Positions 8,708 to 18,041 of a DNA stretch of 64,000 nucleotides are shown here, piece after piece. The number at the start of each line of letters is the position of its first letter. Position 1 is the stretch's first letter. Source of the stretch: Vibrio gelatinilyticus (GTDB taxonomy: Bacteria; Pseudomonadota; Gammaproteobacteria; Enterobacterales; Vibrionaceae); assembly GCF_022836845.1 (NCBI RefSeq), contig NZ_JAJNNZ010000004.1, forward strand, positions 62,001 through 126,000, written 5' to 3'. Below the pieces are notes generated by a model. That model searched no databases. It was not told where the DNA came from and saw only the letters and a program-made list of their open reading frames with translations. Position numbers and translations under genes: made by a program.

Positions 8708-9334
8708 ATGAGCAAAGCCAATACGAAAGAAAAAGTGCTGGATATAGCTGAGCTTCTTTTTATCTCTAATGGTTATAAAAATACGTCCTTAAGAAAAATC
8801 ACCAGTAAGGCTAATGTGAATCTTGCTGCGGTGAATTATCATTTTGGTGATAAGAAAACACTTATAGAACAAGTGTTGGACAAGTACCTTTCTCAATTAA
8901 TGCCTTTGATTAGCAAACAATTACTCGTATTAAATAAACAGGAATCCATTAGCGTAAGAGAAGTATTGATTGCTGTTCAACAGCCGCTTTTTGAATTAGA
9001 AAACGTGAGAGAAAACGGCACGTTTCGATTTCTTTCGTTAATTGCTAGTGGCTACAAAGATGTCCAAGGGCACTTGAAGCGCTTTATCGTCAAACACTAT
9101 CAAGAAACACTGGCTTTGTTTATGGATTCTATCTCTAGGGCAAATCCCAAGGTAAACAAAGAAACACTCTTTTGGCAGCTTCACTTTTCGTTAGGCGCAT
9201 TTGTGTTTGCCGTGAGTTCAAAGGAAGCACTGTCTAGCTTGTCATTGAATAATTTAAATAAAAAAGTCGACTCGGCGGGAATTGTCGAGCAATTAATCCC
9301 TTATTTAGAGGCTGCCATTCAGGCCGAAAAATAG
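8708..9334 (+). CDS. psrA: TetR-family repressor, PsrA-like
   Basis: 208 residues from ATG 8708; an in-frame TTG at 8693 is less likely. The N-terminal helix-turn-helix (residues 4-55) reads SLRKITSKANVNLAAVNYHFG followed by KK and LI, close to the PsrA signature. PsrA represses fatty-acid oxidation genes in gammaproteobacteria and is released by long-chain acyl-CoA. The gene lies 31 bp before the FadE-type acyl-CoA dehydrogenase gene, and PsrA-like boxes occur upstream of both this gene and the thiolase. FabR is another family relative, but the fatty-acid degradation context favours PsrA. Confidence 0.75.
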   Translation: MSKANTKEKVLDIAELLFISNGYKNTSLRKITSKANVNLAAVNYHFGDKKTLIEQVLDKYLSQLMPLISKQLLVLNKQESISVREVLIAVQQPLFELENVRENGTFRFLSLIASGYKDVQGHLKRFIVKHYQETLALFMDSISRANPKVNKETLFWQLHFSLGAFVFAVSSKEALSSLSLNNLNKKVDSAGIVEQLIPYLEAAIQAEK

Positions 9335-9365
9335 AATAACGTACCAAACAAAAGGAATCGTGGAC

Positions 9366-11648
9366 ATGAGTTTCGTGAGTAGAAAGATAATCAGTGAACC
9401 AGCGTTTAAAGTATTCAAAAAAGTACTGCCGCCATTGTCAATTACCGAAAGAGAAGCGATGGAAGCCGGTGGCGTGTGGTGGGATGGCGAATTGTTTTCC
9501 GGTCGTCCGGATTTTGAAAAGCTTCATCAATACCCAAAGCCAACGTTAACAGAGGAAGAGCAATCGTTTATCGACAACCAACTTGAGACTCTACTTTCAA
9601 TGTTGGATGAGCATAAATTTGTGAAAGAGTATCGCGATCTTTCACCAGAAGTCTGGGACTACTTACGAAAAGAGCGTTTTTTCTCGCTGATTATTTCTAA
9701 AGAGTATGGTGGACGAGAATTCTCATCACACGCTAACTCAACCATCGTAGCGAAAATCGCAACGCGCAGTATGAGTGCGGCTATAACGGTCATGGTTCCA
9801 AACTCCTTGGGCCCGGGTGAACTGCTTTCCCATTATGGTACACAAGAACAGCGTGATTACTGGTTACCTAGACTCGCAAACGGTACAGATACGCCGTGTT
9901 TTGCTTTGACTGGCCCTGAAGCCGGTTCTGATGCTGGCGGTATTCCGGACACTGGTGTCGTTTGTTATGGAGAACATGAAGGTAAAGAAGTGCTTGGTAT
10001 CCGCGTTAGTTGGAACAAGCGCTATATCACTCTTGCACCTATCGCGACCGTTATGGGACTGGCATTCAAGTTACAAGATCCAGATGGTTTGTTAGGGGAT
10101 AAGAAGAACGTCGGTATCACTTGTGCGTTAATCCCAACGGATCACCCAGGCGTGGTCATTGGCGAACGACATGACCCACTGCACCTAGCCTTTATGAACG
10201 GCATCATTCAAGGCGAAGAAGTGTTTATCCCAATGGATTGGCTAATTGGCGGCGCTGACTATGCGGGTAAAGGCTGGAGAATGCTGGTTGAATGTCTGTC
10301 GGCTGGCCGTGGAATATCACTCCCCGCTTTGGGCACCGCGATTGGCCACTTAACGGCTAGAACCACTGGCGCTTACGCTTATGTGCGCAAGCAATTTGGT
10401 ATGTCTATTGGTAAGTTTGAAGGTGTGGCAGAAGCATTGGGCCGTATCGGAGGTCTAAATTATTTGCTTGAAGCGACACGTACGCTGACAACCACTGCAC
10501 TTGATCAGGGTCAGAAGCCAGGTATTGTGACTGCGATTGCTAAGTATCACATGACTGAAATTGCACGCACACTCATCAATGATTCATTTGATGTTCATGG
10601 CGGTCGTGCCATTCAATGTGGCCCAATGAACTATTTGTCTTCATCGTATTTAGGTGTGCCAGTGGCGATTACGGTAGAAGGTGCGAATATCTTGACGCGT
10701 AACTTAATGATCTTCGGCCAAGGCGCAACGCGATGCCACCCATATGTATTCCAGGAAATGGAAGCAGCAGCGAATCCAGATCAGGCAGAAGGTGCAAAAG
10801 CATTTGACAACCTACTGTTTAAACATATAGGTCATGCAACGGCTAACTCTATTAGTGGTCTGTTTGCTGCGCTAACCGGCTCAACGTTTACCAGCTCTCC
10901 AGTTAGCGGGCCAACCAAGCGCCACTACAAAAACTTGAAGCGTCTGAGTCGTGCTTTGGCTGTGAGTGCAGACTTTGCCATGCTAACCCTAGGTGGTGAG
11001 CTAAAGCGCAAAGAGTTGATTTCGGCTCGACTGGGTGACGGGTTGTCTTATCTTTATATGGCATCAGCTGTTCTTAAAAAGTATCAGGATGAAGGGTGTT
11101 TAGAAGCCGATCTGGATCATGTGCATTATGCGGTAGATTACTGTTTCCACCATGCGGCTAAGTCGCTTAATGAAGCATATCGTAATTTCCCAAGTGGCAT
11201 TGCTGGAAAAACACTGAAGGTATTGTTGTTCCCACTGGGTAACCACTTTAAATTGCCTGATGACAAGGTCACGATGCGTATTGCTAATAAGCTAATGGTA
11301 CCAGGAGAAGCGAGAGACCGTTTAACGCATCTATGTCATGTGGGAGAAGACGAAAACGATGCCATTGGTATTATGGAGCGCGCTTTTATTGCTATGCATG
11401 GGATTAAAGACCTTGAGAAAAAGCTGCAAAAAGGTGTCAAGGCTGGCAAGGTGGCGAGAAAAGGTCTTCTCTCTGAGCGACTTGCACAAGCGTTAGAAGC
11501 AGGTGTGTTGACGAAAGAAGAGGTAGCGGAAGTTGAAGCCGCTGATGCGCAGCGTTACCGCGCAATTCAAGTTGACCATTTCAGTCACGATATGAAGACG
11601 ACGCTAACAGAAACGAGTGAAAAGTCGACTTTAACCTCTGCTGCGTAG
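9366..11648 (+). CDS. fadE: Acyl-CoA dehydrogenase, FadE type
   Basis: 760 residues from the ATG at 9366 (AGGA 9 bases upstream). The GTG at 9360 would leave only 3 bases to that site. It is much longer than ordinary 380-residue acyl-CoA dehydrogenases, like E. coli FadE (about 814), with an extra C-terminal domain. ALTGPEAGSDAGGIPD is the FAD/acyl-binding segment, and the FDVHGGRAIQ region is also conserved. It performs the first oxidation of beta-oxidation, introducing the 2-trans double bond. It probably forms an operon with the PsrA-like repressor just upstream and ends at a strong terminator. Confidence 0.88.
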   Translation: MSFVSRKIISEPAFKVFKKVLPPLSITEREAMEAGGVWWDGELFSGRPDFEKLHQYPKPTLTEEEQSFIDNQLETLLSMLDEHKFVKEYRDLSPEVWDYLRKERFFSLIISKEYGGREFSSHANSTIVAKIATRSMSAAITVMVPNSLGPGELLSHYGTQEQRDYWLPRLANGTDTPCFALTGPEAGSDAGGIPDTGVVCYGEHEGKEVLGIRVSWNKRYITLAPIATVMGLAFKLQDPDGLLGDKKNVGITCALIPTDHPGVVIGERHDPLHLAFMNGIIQGEEVFIPMDWLIGGADYAGKGWRMLVECLSAGRGISLPALGTAIGHLTARTTGAYAYVRKQFGMSIGKFEGVAEALGRIGGLNYLLEATRTLTTTALDQGQKPGIVTAIAKYHMTEIARTLINDSFDVHGGRAIQCGPMNYLSSSYLGVPVAITVEGANILTRNLMIFGQGATRCHPYVFQEMEAAANPDQAEGAKAFDNLLFKHIGHATANSISGLFAALTGSTFTSSPVSGPTKRHYKNLKRLSRALAVSADFAMLTLGGELKRKELISARLGDGLSYLYMASAVLKKYQDEGCLEADLDHVHYAVDYCFHHAAKSLNEAYRNFPSGIAGKTLKVLLFPLGNHFKLPDDKVTMRIANKLMVPGEARDRLTHLCHVGEDENDAIGIMERAFIAMHGIKDLEKKLQKGVKAGKVARKGLLSERLAQALEAGVLTKEEVAEVEAADAQRYRAIQVDHFSHDMKTTLTETSEKSTLTSAA

Positions 11649-11663
11649 GCTTAACTTGACGAA

Positions 11664-11695
11664 AAAAACGCCTTTCATTTGAAAGGCGTTTTTGT
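11664..11695 (+). terminator. Rho-independent terminator after fadE
   Basis: 13-bp perfect stem AAAAACGCCTTTC/GAAAGGCGTTTTT with a 4-base loop, ending in a T-run. Confidence 0.93.
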
Positions 11696-12204
11696 ATGTC
11701 AAAGTGAGCAAAAGTTCATTATCAACGATTAACTGTGTATCACTGTTTTAAACACTATGTGATAGGAAATATACAACTCCTCCTATCATTTTTCAGGCGC
11801 TTGTCCCTTATCTAACCCGCTTAAAAACCCTACAAAACTTAAGGTCAAAATCGATATTTTAAAGCCTACATCAGCCGAATTGACGTTACTTAGCCAACTG
11901 ATAAGACCAGTTTAAAATTGTGAGTTCCGCCAACTTCTCAAGAGGCGTCTTATATGATGAAACGGAAAAAGTGAAAGTTAAGTTGTTGTATTTGTAATGG
12001 TATCTGTGCATACACTTAATTAACGTTTGCGGTTAGCTCTAAGCAATAGGGCTTAGCAAATGTCACTCTAATACAACAATAATGTGCTTTAGCGGCTGAG
12101 CAATTCAAACAAAACGGTACAGCCACTAAATACAAATAATTGAAATTATTTGACGAAATGATTTTCGTTTTGTCTCACATAGAAATCATGTAAGGATTAT
12201 AGAT
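11696..12204. other. Intergenic region before SDR gene
   Basis: About 510 bases without a supported gene. An inverted repeat ACGAAA-TGAT-TTTCGT lies at 12153-12168, about 37 bp before the next start codon, and may be an operator. Confidence 0.45.
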
Positions 12205-12966
12205 ATGGATATTAAAGGCAGTGTAGTCGTTATCACCGGTGGAGCTCGTGGGCTTGGATTTGCGATGGCGAAGCGGTTTTCCGAACAAGGTGCTGATATT
12301 GCCTTGATTGATGCGAATCAGGACCAACTCGATACGGCGGTAAATGAACTCAGGCAAAGTGAAGGAAAGGTGTGTGGATACCATGCGAATATTACCGATG
12401 AAGCGGCTGTAAAAACCGTTTTCAAGGGTATTCTAGGTGATTTTGGTAAAGTAAATGTTCTGGTCAATAATGCAGGTATTTTGCGTGATGGTCTAATGGT
12501 GAAAGCGAAAGATGGTGAAATCCTTGATGAGATGTCATTGGAACAATTTAACGCTGTTATCAATGTAAATCTATCTGGTACGTTCGTGTGTGGTAAAGAA
12601 GCGGCCAAAGCGATGATTACGTCTAAGCAGAAAGGCGTGATCATCAATATTTCTTCTGTGGCTAAAGATGGCAACATGGGGCAAAGTAATTACAGTGCTG
12701 CTAAAGCCGGTGTAGCGTCTCTTGCTATGGTCTGGGCGAAAGAGTTGGCTCGCTACAATATCAGGGCAGCAGCGATCGCTCCGGGTGCTTGCTATAGCGC
12801 GATGACGGCGTCAATGAAACCGGAGGCTCTCGAAAGACTGGAACAAATGGCGCCAGTAAGACGTCTGGGCCAAGACTACGAGATCGCGCAAACAGCACAA
12901 TTTATTATCGAGAATGAGTTTTATAACGGTAAGGTCATTGCTGTTGATGGAGGCTTAGTTCTGTAG
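12205..12966 (+). CDS. Short-chain dehydrogenase/reductase (3-oxoacyl reductase or 3-hydroxyacyl-CoA dehydrogenase type)
   Basis: 253 residues, a classical SDR. The NAD(P) glycine motif TGGARGLG is at residues 11-18, NNAG near residue 88, the catalytic serine in ISSVA, and YSAAK supplies the Tyr-Lys pair. The C-terminus IAVDGGLVL is typical of FabG-like enzymes. A good ribosome binding site AAGGA is 8 bases upstream. Its position after thiolase and acyl-CoA dehydrogenase genes suggests a 3-hydroxyacyl substrate (CoA or ACP thioester), but the exact substrate cannot be read from sequence. Confidence 0.82.
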   Translation: MDIKGSVVVITGGARGLGFAMAKRFSEQGADIALIDANQDQLDTAVNELRQSEGKVCGYHANITDEAAVKTVFKGILGDFGKVNVLVNNAGILRDGLMVKAKDGEILDEMSLEQFNAVINVNLSGTFVCGKEAAKAMITSKQKGVIINISSVAKDGNMGQSNYSAAKAGVASLAMVWAKELARYNIRAAAIAPGACYSAMTASMKPEALERLEQMAPVRRLGQDYEIAQTAQFIIENEFYNGKVIAVDGGLVL

Positions 12967-13041
12967 TTACAGCTCATGCCATAATTGATCTGCCTAATGG
13001 TATAGTCGGTATAAGGAGTAGTTATCTTAGGTAGACTATTT

Positions 13042-14355
13042 ATGGTAAATGATGGAAAGAAAGTACCCACCCACAGGTTAAGCCGTTTTGGAAAAATGGC
13101 GTCTTTGGCGACGAGAGTCACAGGGGCAATGGTTACTGAAGGAGCCAAGCAAATCGTAAAGGGTAAAAGACCTCGTACGCGAGATCTGTTACTTACACCT
13201 GCTAACGCCAAGCGATTAGCCGATCAGCTTGCTCATCTTCGCGGAGCCGCGATGAAAATGGGGCAACTGTTATCTATGGATGCCGGTGATATGATCAGCC
13301 CTGAGCTCGCTGACATTCTCGCACGTCTTCGTTCAGACGCGTCACCCATGCCTGCAAAACAGTTAGCGGGAGTATTGGTTAAAGAGCTAGGTTCAGACTG
13401 GAAACAGAATTTTGTCGAATTTAACTTCAAGCCAATCGCCAGTGCGTCGATAGGGCAGGTGCATCAGGCTCATGCTGATGATGGTACTAAGCTAGCAATA
13501 AAGGTGCAGTACCCAGGGATCAAGAATAGCATCGATAGCGACGTTGATAATGTTGGTACCTTGTTGAACGTCATAGGCCTCATTCCCAAAGTGGTTGATT
13601 ATCGAGGTTTACTAGACGAAGCCAAGCGCCAACTGCACGATGAAGCTAATTACATCCATGAAGCCGATTTGTTGACTCGCTATCGTCGTCTTCTATCAGA
13701 TGATTCGCGTTTTATCATTCCTGAGGTGCGACATGAGATAACTACCGACAGTGTCTTGGCAATGACCTACGTGTCTGGTGTTGCAATTGAATCACTCATC
13801 AGTGCCGATCAAAATACTCGTAACCGCGCCATGTCATTACTACTTGAGCTGCTTTTCAAAGAGATATTTGAATTCAGACTGGTTCAAACGGATCCAAACT
13901 TCGCCAACTATCTCTATGATGAGTCACTAGGGAATATAGTATTGCTGGATTTTGGAGCCACACGCTCATACAGCAAGAGGATTAGTGAAGGTTATCGACA
14001 AGCATTTCGTGCTGTACTGAAATCAGATAATTGCCAGCTAAATGAGGGGCTTGAACAAATCGGATTTTTTAGTGAGGCGATCATTGCCGAACAAAAGCAA
14101 GCCATCTTTGATTTGGTGACGTTGGCATGTGAACCCTTACTTCATAAAGGGCGCTATGATTTCGGCCAGAGCAATCTATCGCAGCGACTCAGTGAGGCGG
14201 GAACAATACTCAGTATGGACAAAGGGTATTGGCACACGCCTCCTGCGGATGCGTTATTTCTGCATCGTAAAATCGGAGGGATGTACCTGTTAGCAGCAAG
14301 GCTTAAAGCACAGGTAGATGTTGGAAGGCTTTTTGAGCGATATGTTCACCATTAA
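13042..14355 (+). CDS. ABC1/UbiB (AarF) family atypical kinase-like protein
   Basis: 437 residues. The hallmarks of the family are visible: the KxGQ motif in AAMKMGQLLSM (about residues 70-80), an alanine-rich nucleotide loop in ASASIGQVH, the ATP-binding lysine in LAIKVQYPG, the catalytic segment VQTDPNFANYL and the metal-binding DFG in LLDFGATR. Members act as atypical ATPases linked to ubiquinone or lipid biology. The canonical ubiB lies in the ubiquinone operon elsewhere, so this is a paralogue (ADCK-like) of unknown substrate. It follows the SDR gene by 75 bp and may be cotranscribed. Confidence 0.85.
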   Translation: MVNDGKKVPTHRLSRFGKMASLATRVTGAMVTEGAKQIVKGKRPRTRDLLLTPANAKRLADQLAHLRGAAMKMGQLLSMDAGDMISPELADILARLRSDASPMPAKQLAGVLVKELGSDWKQNFVEFNFKPIASASIGQVHQAHADDGTKLAIKVQYPGIKNSIDSDVDNVGTLLNVIGLIPKVVDYRGLLDEAKRQLHDEANYIHEADLLTRYRRLLSDDSRFIIPEVRHEITTDSVLAMTYVSGVAIESLISADQNTRNRAMSLLLELLFKEIFEFRLVQTDPNFANYLYDESLGNIVLLDFGATRSYSKRISEGYRQAFRAVLKSDNCQLNEGLEQIGFFSEAIIAEQKQAIFDLVTLACEPLLHKGRYDFGQSNLSQRLSEAGTILSMDKGYWHTPPADALFLHRKIGGMYLLAARLKAQVDVGRLFERYVHH

Positions 14356-14400
14356 AAAAGCCGCATTCTAAAGCAGATATCATGTGCTTTAGAATGCGGC
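14354..14400 (-). terminator. Long-stem terminator for the minus-strand small gene
   Basis: 16-bp perfect inverted repeat (14360-14375 with 14385-14400, 9-base loop). On the minus strand it is followed by six T residues, so it terminates the small gene at 14413-14592. It may also stop transcription of the convergent ABC1 gene. Confidence 0.85.
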
Positions 14401-14412
14401 AGTAGAGTCGGA

Positions 14413-14592
14413 TTAACCTTTGCTAATGAGCCGTTTTAGCGCGGAGTTAATTCCGATTAGATCTTCCCAGGATGAAGCGGTTTTCAATGCATCGAGCATT
14501 GATTCTTTGCTGCAATAGGGGATCCGATCTAGATTTTTTACTTTCCCTTCAAGAGTGTTCTTTAAAAGTAAGAAGGTTTGTTCTTGTGACAT
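14413..14592 (-). CDS. Small conserved-looking protein of unknown function (59 aa)
   Basis: 59 residues from ATG 14592 (MSQEQTFLLLKNTLEGK). A TTG-started version would add six residues. It is mostly helical and charged, with no signal peptide or membrane segment and no family I recognise. The main support for a real gene is the strong minus-strand terminator 13 bases after the stop. The ribosome binding site is weak. A cytoplasmic role is assumed only from the lack of export signals. Confidence 0.55.
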   Translation of the reverse strand: MSQEQTFLLLKNTLEGKVKNLDRIPYCSKESMLDALKTASSWEDLIGINSALKRLISKG

Positions 14593-15264
14593 GGTTAATA
14601 CTCTAGCCAAGTTTTTTTTTATCTTCTCGTTTAAGCCTTAGCTTGCTTTGCAACAAGCCCGAGAGCTGAACAAAAAACCGTTAGTCGGTGAGATACCCAA
14701 TTGAGCTCTCCCGCATTATTTTTCACAGTTTCAGTGGGTTTTCCGTACCGCAAAAGACATTCTATAGATCGTCGACTTATGCTTCAAATACAATAAAAAC
14801 ATGGACCTTCGTGAACGAATTACCTTACTGGATAAATGAGGTGTTTGATAAGTTAAATCATTGTATTTAAGTTCTTTTTAATTCATTCGTCACGTAAGGA
14901 AGCGATTGTAAAAAGTCATTTCAAACATTTACTATTTTCAAAAAGCGTTCATCAATACTGACAAGCCTCTTTGGTATGTCTCCAAGTTATCAATATGCAC
15001 TCGGTTTATTATTCGTGGCGTTTATCCCTTGAAATGGAAGTGTGCGCTTGATAGGACAATAAGTTGATTAACTAAGACGTGTGAGTGTAGCTTTGATTCA
15101 GCTCAGTTTTTGGGACTCATCGGTTGCGGGTTCAAAACGTTGACAATGGTGAATACTGGGGTGCTCGGATCGTCATAATGAGAGCTTTGTACTATTAACG
15201 CTAGCCTTACGTACTAGTTGTTGGTGACAGAGGTTATCACTGTAGTGGTGGATAAGGAGAATTG
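14593..15264. other. Intergenic region with no recognised feature
   Basis: About 670 bases. The open frames here are short, lack ribosome binding sites and look random. No convincing RNA hairpin or promoter pair was found by eye. AAGGAGA at 15254-15260 is the ribosome binding site of the following gene. Confidence 0.45.
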
Positions 15265-15996
15265 ATGCAACACAGCAAAAATGTACTCATCGTTGGTGGC
15301 GCTGGTGGAATAGGAAGGGAAGTGGTAATTAGAATGTTAGAGGACCCCAAAGTTGATAAGGTTTACGCGACGTATCACAATGCGCCTCCCAAGTTACAAC
15401 ATGAAAAACTGACTTGGTACCGACTAGACTGCACCAAAGAGTCTGAGTTTCATGAGCTATCGATGTCGATAGCGTCACATAACAACACGTTAGACTGGGT
15501 AGTTAATTGCGTTGGTGTATTACATGGTGAAGGCTTTAGCCCCGAAAAAAATGTTATGAATATCAATGGTGAAGGTTTTCTCAAGATTATGTCTGTCAAT
15601 GCATTGGCAACATTGTTGCTAGCAAAATACTTGCAACCATTGATACGCCGATCGCTAGAACCACGCTTCGTCGCGATTTCAGCGAAGGTTGGAAGTATTT
15701 CAGATAATCGTCTTGGTGGATGGTACAGCTATCGGTGCTCGAAAGCGGCTCTAAATATGGCCGTAAAAAATCTGAGTATTGAATGGCAGAGAATCATGCC
15801 AAACGTGGCCGTAGTGGCCTTTCATCCGGGCACAACAAACACGTCATTGTCAGCGCCTTTTCAAGCGAGAGTTGCCCCGGAAAAGTTGTTTGAACCTGAA
15901 TATGTGGCTAAGGTAATCGGTACGCTGCTGCATCGGTTATCGCCAAACGATAATGGTCGCTTCATTGCCTATAATCAAGATACACTGCCTTGGTGA
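15265..15996 (+). CDS. Short-chain dehydrogenase, C-factor/CsgA-like subgroup
   Basis: 243 residues from ATG 15265, supported by AAGGAGA a few bases upstream. The N-terminal VGGAGGIGREVV is the nucleotide-binding glycine motif, NCVGV replaces the usual NNAG, and WYSYRCSKAALNM holds the Tyr-Lys catalytic pair, giving the SDR form of the csgA/C-factor-like group. The substrate is unknown. The gene converges with the response regulator gene with only five bases between the stop codons. No operon partner is apparent. Confidence 0.78.
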   Translation: MQHSKNVLIVGGAGGIGREVVIRMLEDPKVDKVYATYHNAPPKLQHEKLTWYRLDCTKESEFHELSMSIASHNNTLDWVVNCVGVLHGEGFSPEKNVMNINGEGFLKIMSVNALATLLLAKYLQPLIRRSLEPRFVAISAKVGSISDNRLGGWYSYRCSKAALNMAVKNLSIEWQRIMPNVAVVAFHPGTTNTSLSAPFQARVAPEKLFEPEYVAKVIGTLLHRLSPNDNGRFIAYNQDTLPW

Positions 15997-16001
15997 TAAC
16001 T

Positions 16002-17666
16002 TTACCCCTGTGTATCGACGGGATCAGGAAGAGTATCATACTGTAAATCTGGTGACTGAACCTCAAACCACGACTGCCAGTTGCTCGGCAGTTTTAATGT
16101 TTTTAAATCTTCTTTTAGCGTTTGGTACAGCGCGTCGTGCTGTTTACCTTGAATTGATAATACCTGAAATAAGCCTAATTGAGCTTCAGTACAGTTTGGG
16201 AAGTGCTCCAAAATAGCTTTGAATTGCTGTTCTGCTTTGGTTGTATCCTGTTCACTGATGATTTTTGCTTCGTAGAGTTGCTCGGACAGTCGTGATATGA
16301 CTTCTTTGCGCGTCGTGTCACTTTGAACAGATTCAACGGCTTTTTTAATTTCTGTATCAAATCGATCGCGAAGCGCCAAAATCTTGATTAGGTCGTTAGA
16401 TAGCCAGGTTTCTCCAAAATAGTCCCCAAGAGAAATTATCTCGATAACAAGGGAGCTAGGGAGTGTATCTAGTTTGTCTTGGAAGGGAACAACAGCTTCG
16501 TATAAGTGCTTTTTAGCCTCACTTTCTTTTTTGTCAGCAAGTAGAAACTGAGCGCTGTATAGATGTTGGTAGCTTAAGAGAAATGGTTGGCGAGCGGGTG
16601 TTATATGATCACTCACCAGTTGGAAAAAATTCGCGGTGTTCGAGACCAGCTTGTTTTTATTTTCATCATCGGTGAGTTTGCTATAACACTCCTGAACGCA
16701 GTGGCAGTACTGAATAACATTTGTGATCCAGGATACATCGATAACAGACAAGTTAGAGGCGAGTGAGTGACCGATTTTAGTCAGTGTGGCGACTTTACCC
16801 AGTTTTGCTGCGAGTTGAGCCGCGGTGATTTCCCGATATCCAATACTGGGGGTAAGATCTGCAACACGGACTGCTAGGATAAGCGCGTCGTGAAATTTTG
16901 ACTCTTTAACCAAAAAGCTGGTTAATCTATCCATTATCTTAGGAGCCAAAGGGTGTTCGGCTAAGTACTCTTCAAGGGTGTCTATCGCTTTTTGCTTGTT
17001 GCCCTGAACGAAGTCGCAAGTGGCTTGAGCGCACACTTTCCCCATATGGGGTGGGGTCTGTGAACGGTTGACGGCGTAATGCAGTTGAGGCCAGAGTTTG
17101 TGCTGCTCAAGTATGTTAAAGAGTGTATTCTCAACCAGATTTTTAGATGTCGCTTGCTGAGTGAAGCTGAGCAATTGGTTCATTTCACTTTCTGTTGCTA
17201 GCGCTCGCTTAGTTATCAATGTTTCGATCTGTCGAGTACACCAGTTATCTTTCTGAACATTAAGTATTTTTTTTCCTAGATCTTCGGTTTTGATTGGCTT
17301 TTTGATGAAGTGTTGAACCTCGCCAGAGATAACGGTCAGAACAGTTTGCTGGCTTGAATCACTTGATACAAGAATGACACTGGACTTTGATGTAAGGAGC
17401 TTTCTGCGCATCAACAAAATAGCCAATTCATTGCCGTTAATTCTTTGCTCTAGATGATAGTCAATAAGTAACACATCATAGAAACAAACTTCGACTTTCT
17501 TGATGGCATCTTGAAATGAATTAACAGTGTCGACACGTTCATGAGGCGCGCCAAGAGCAATCAATTGATGCTTAATCAATGTTGCAGCCGTTTTGGAGTC
17601 GTCGACGATTAAAAATCTCAAGCGAGAAAAAGACTTTTGGGTAGTGTTAAATCTGTCTACCATCAT
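16002..17666 (-). CDS. Response regulator with TPR-like C-terminal region
   Basis: 554 residues. A REC domain occupies about residues 15-135 with the acidic pair D22/D23, phosphoacceptor D69 in LLIDYHL and the conserved lysine-proline in FIKKPIK (K123-P124). The remaining 400 residues are helical and repeat-like (for example TEAQLGLFQVLSIQGKQHDALYQ), consistent with TPR repeats, with no DNA-binding or enzymatic domain. It probably works through protein contacts. No histidine kinase gene is adjacent, so it is an orphan regulator. AGGA lies about 6-7 bases before the tandem ATG start. Confidence 0.85.
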   Translation of the reverse strand: MMVDRFNTTQKSFSRLRFLIVDDSKTAATLIKHQLIALGAPHERVDTVNSFQDAIKKVEVCFYDVLLIDYHLEQRINGNELAILLMRRKLLTSKSSVILVSSDSSQQTVLTVISGEVQHFIKKPIKTEDLGKKILNVQKDNWCTRQIETLITKRALATESEMNQLLSFTQQATSKNLVENTLFNILEQHKLWPQLHYAVNRSQTPPHMGKVCAQATCDFVQGNKQKAIDTLEEYLAEHPLAPKIMDRLTSFLVKESKFHDALILAVRVADLTPSIGYREITAAQLAAKLGKVATLTKIGHSLASNLSVIDVSWITNVIQYCHCVQECYSKLTDDENKNKLVSNTANFFQLVSDHITPARQPFLLSYQHLYSAQFLLADKKESEAKKHLYEAVVPFQDKLDTLPSSLVIEIISLGDYFGETWLSNDLIKILALRDRFDTEIKKAVESVQSDTTRKEVISRLSEQLYEAKIISEQDTTKAEQQFKAILEHFPNCTEAQLGLFQVLSIQGKQHDALYQTLKEDLKTLKLPSNWQSWFEVQSPDLQYDTLPDPVDTQG

Positions 17667-18041
17667 GAATCATCCTAGGACTCTGCGTTTAGTTTGTTGC
17701 CTCTAAGTGAGGTAACTCATTGTCTTATAGCTAAATATTAGAATGCTGTACGGAGATTGCAACAAGTGAAGGGTAATTTGTAGAAAATAAGTAATTTTAA
17801 TCAATGAACGGGATATCAGAAAGTCGTTTTCCATTGGGTAGGTGTGCCCGTCGGTAGTGCGTCTGACCTGATAATCTATACCCGTTACTCCATTCCATCA
17901 CTGCAACATTTTAATCGTAGTGTTTTCAAAAACGGTGTACAAATAAGCTGACTAGATTTAAATAGTGAGGAGAGAGGGGAACATTAGGAATTCATTTATT
18001 GGGTGAGGAAAAAGTGCAATCCCTGCACTGGAAGACTAGCG
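17667..18041. other. Intergenic region between response regulator and outer-membrane protein genes
   Basis: 375 bases. Apart from the terminator at 18008-18029, I see nothing beyond the presumed promoter of the response regulator. Confidence 0.45.
18008..18029 (-). terminator. Short terminator after the outer-membrane protein gene
   Basis: On the minus strand AGTGCA-GGGAT-TGCACT is followed by TTTTT, 13 bases after the stop codon of the gene at 18042-18545. Confidence 0.65.

Noticed and set aside
11900..12204. Further PsrA boxes before the SDR gene
   Set aside because: Only isolated CAAAC or GTTTG halves were found, with no paired half-site at 2-4 bp.
14688..14870. 60-aa open frame on the plus strand in the gap before the SDR gene
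   Set aside because: No ribosome binding site and no coherent protein features.
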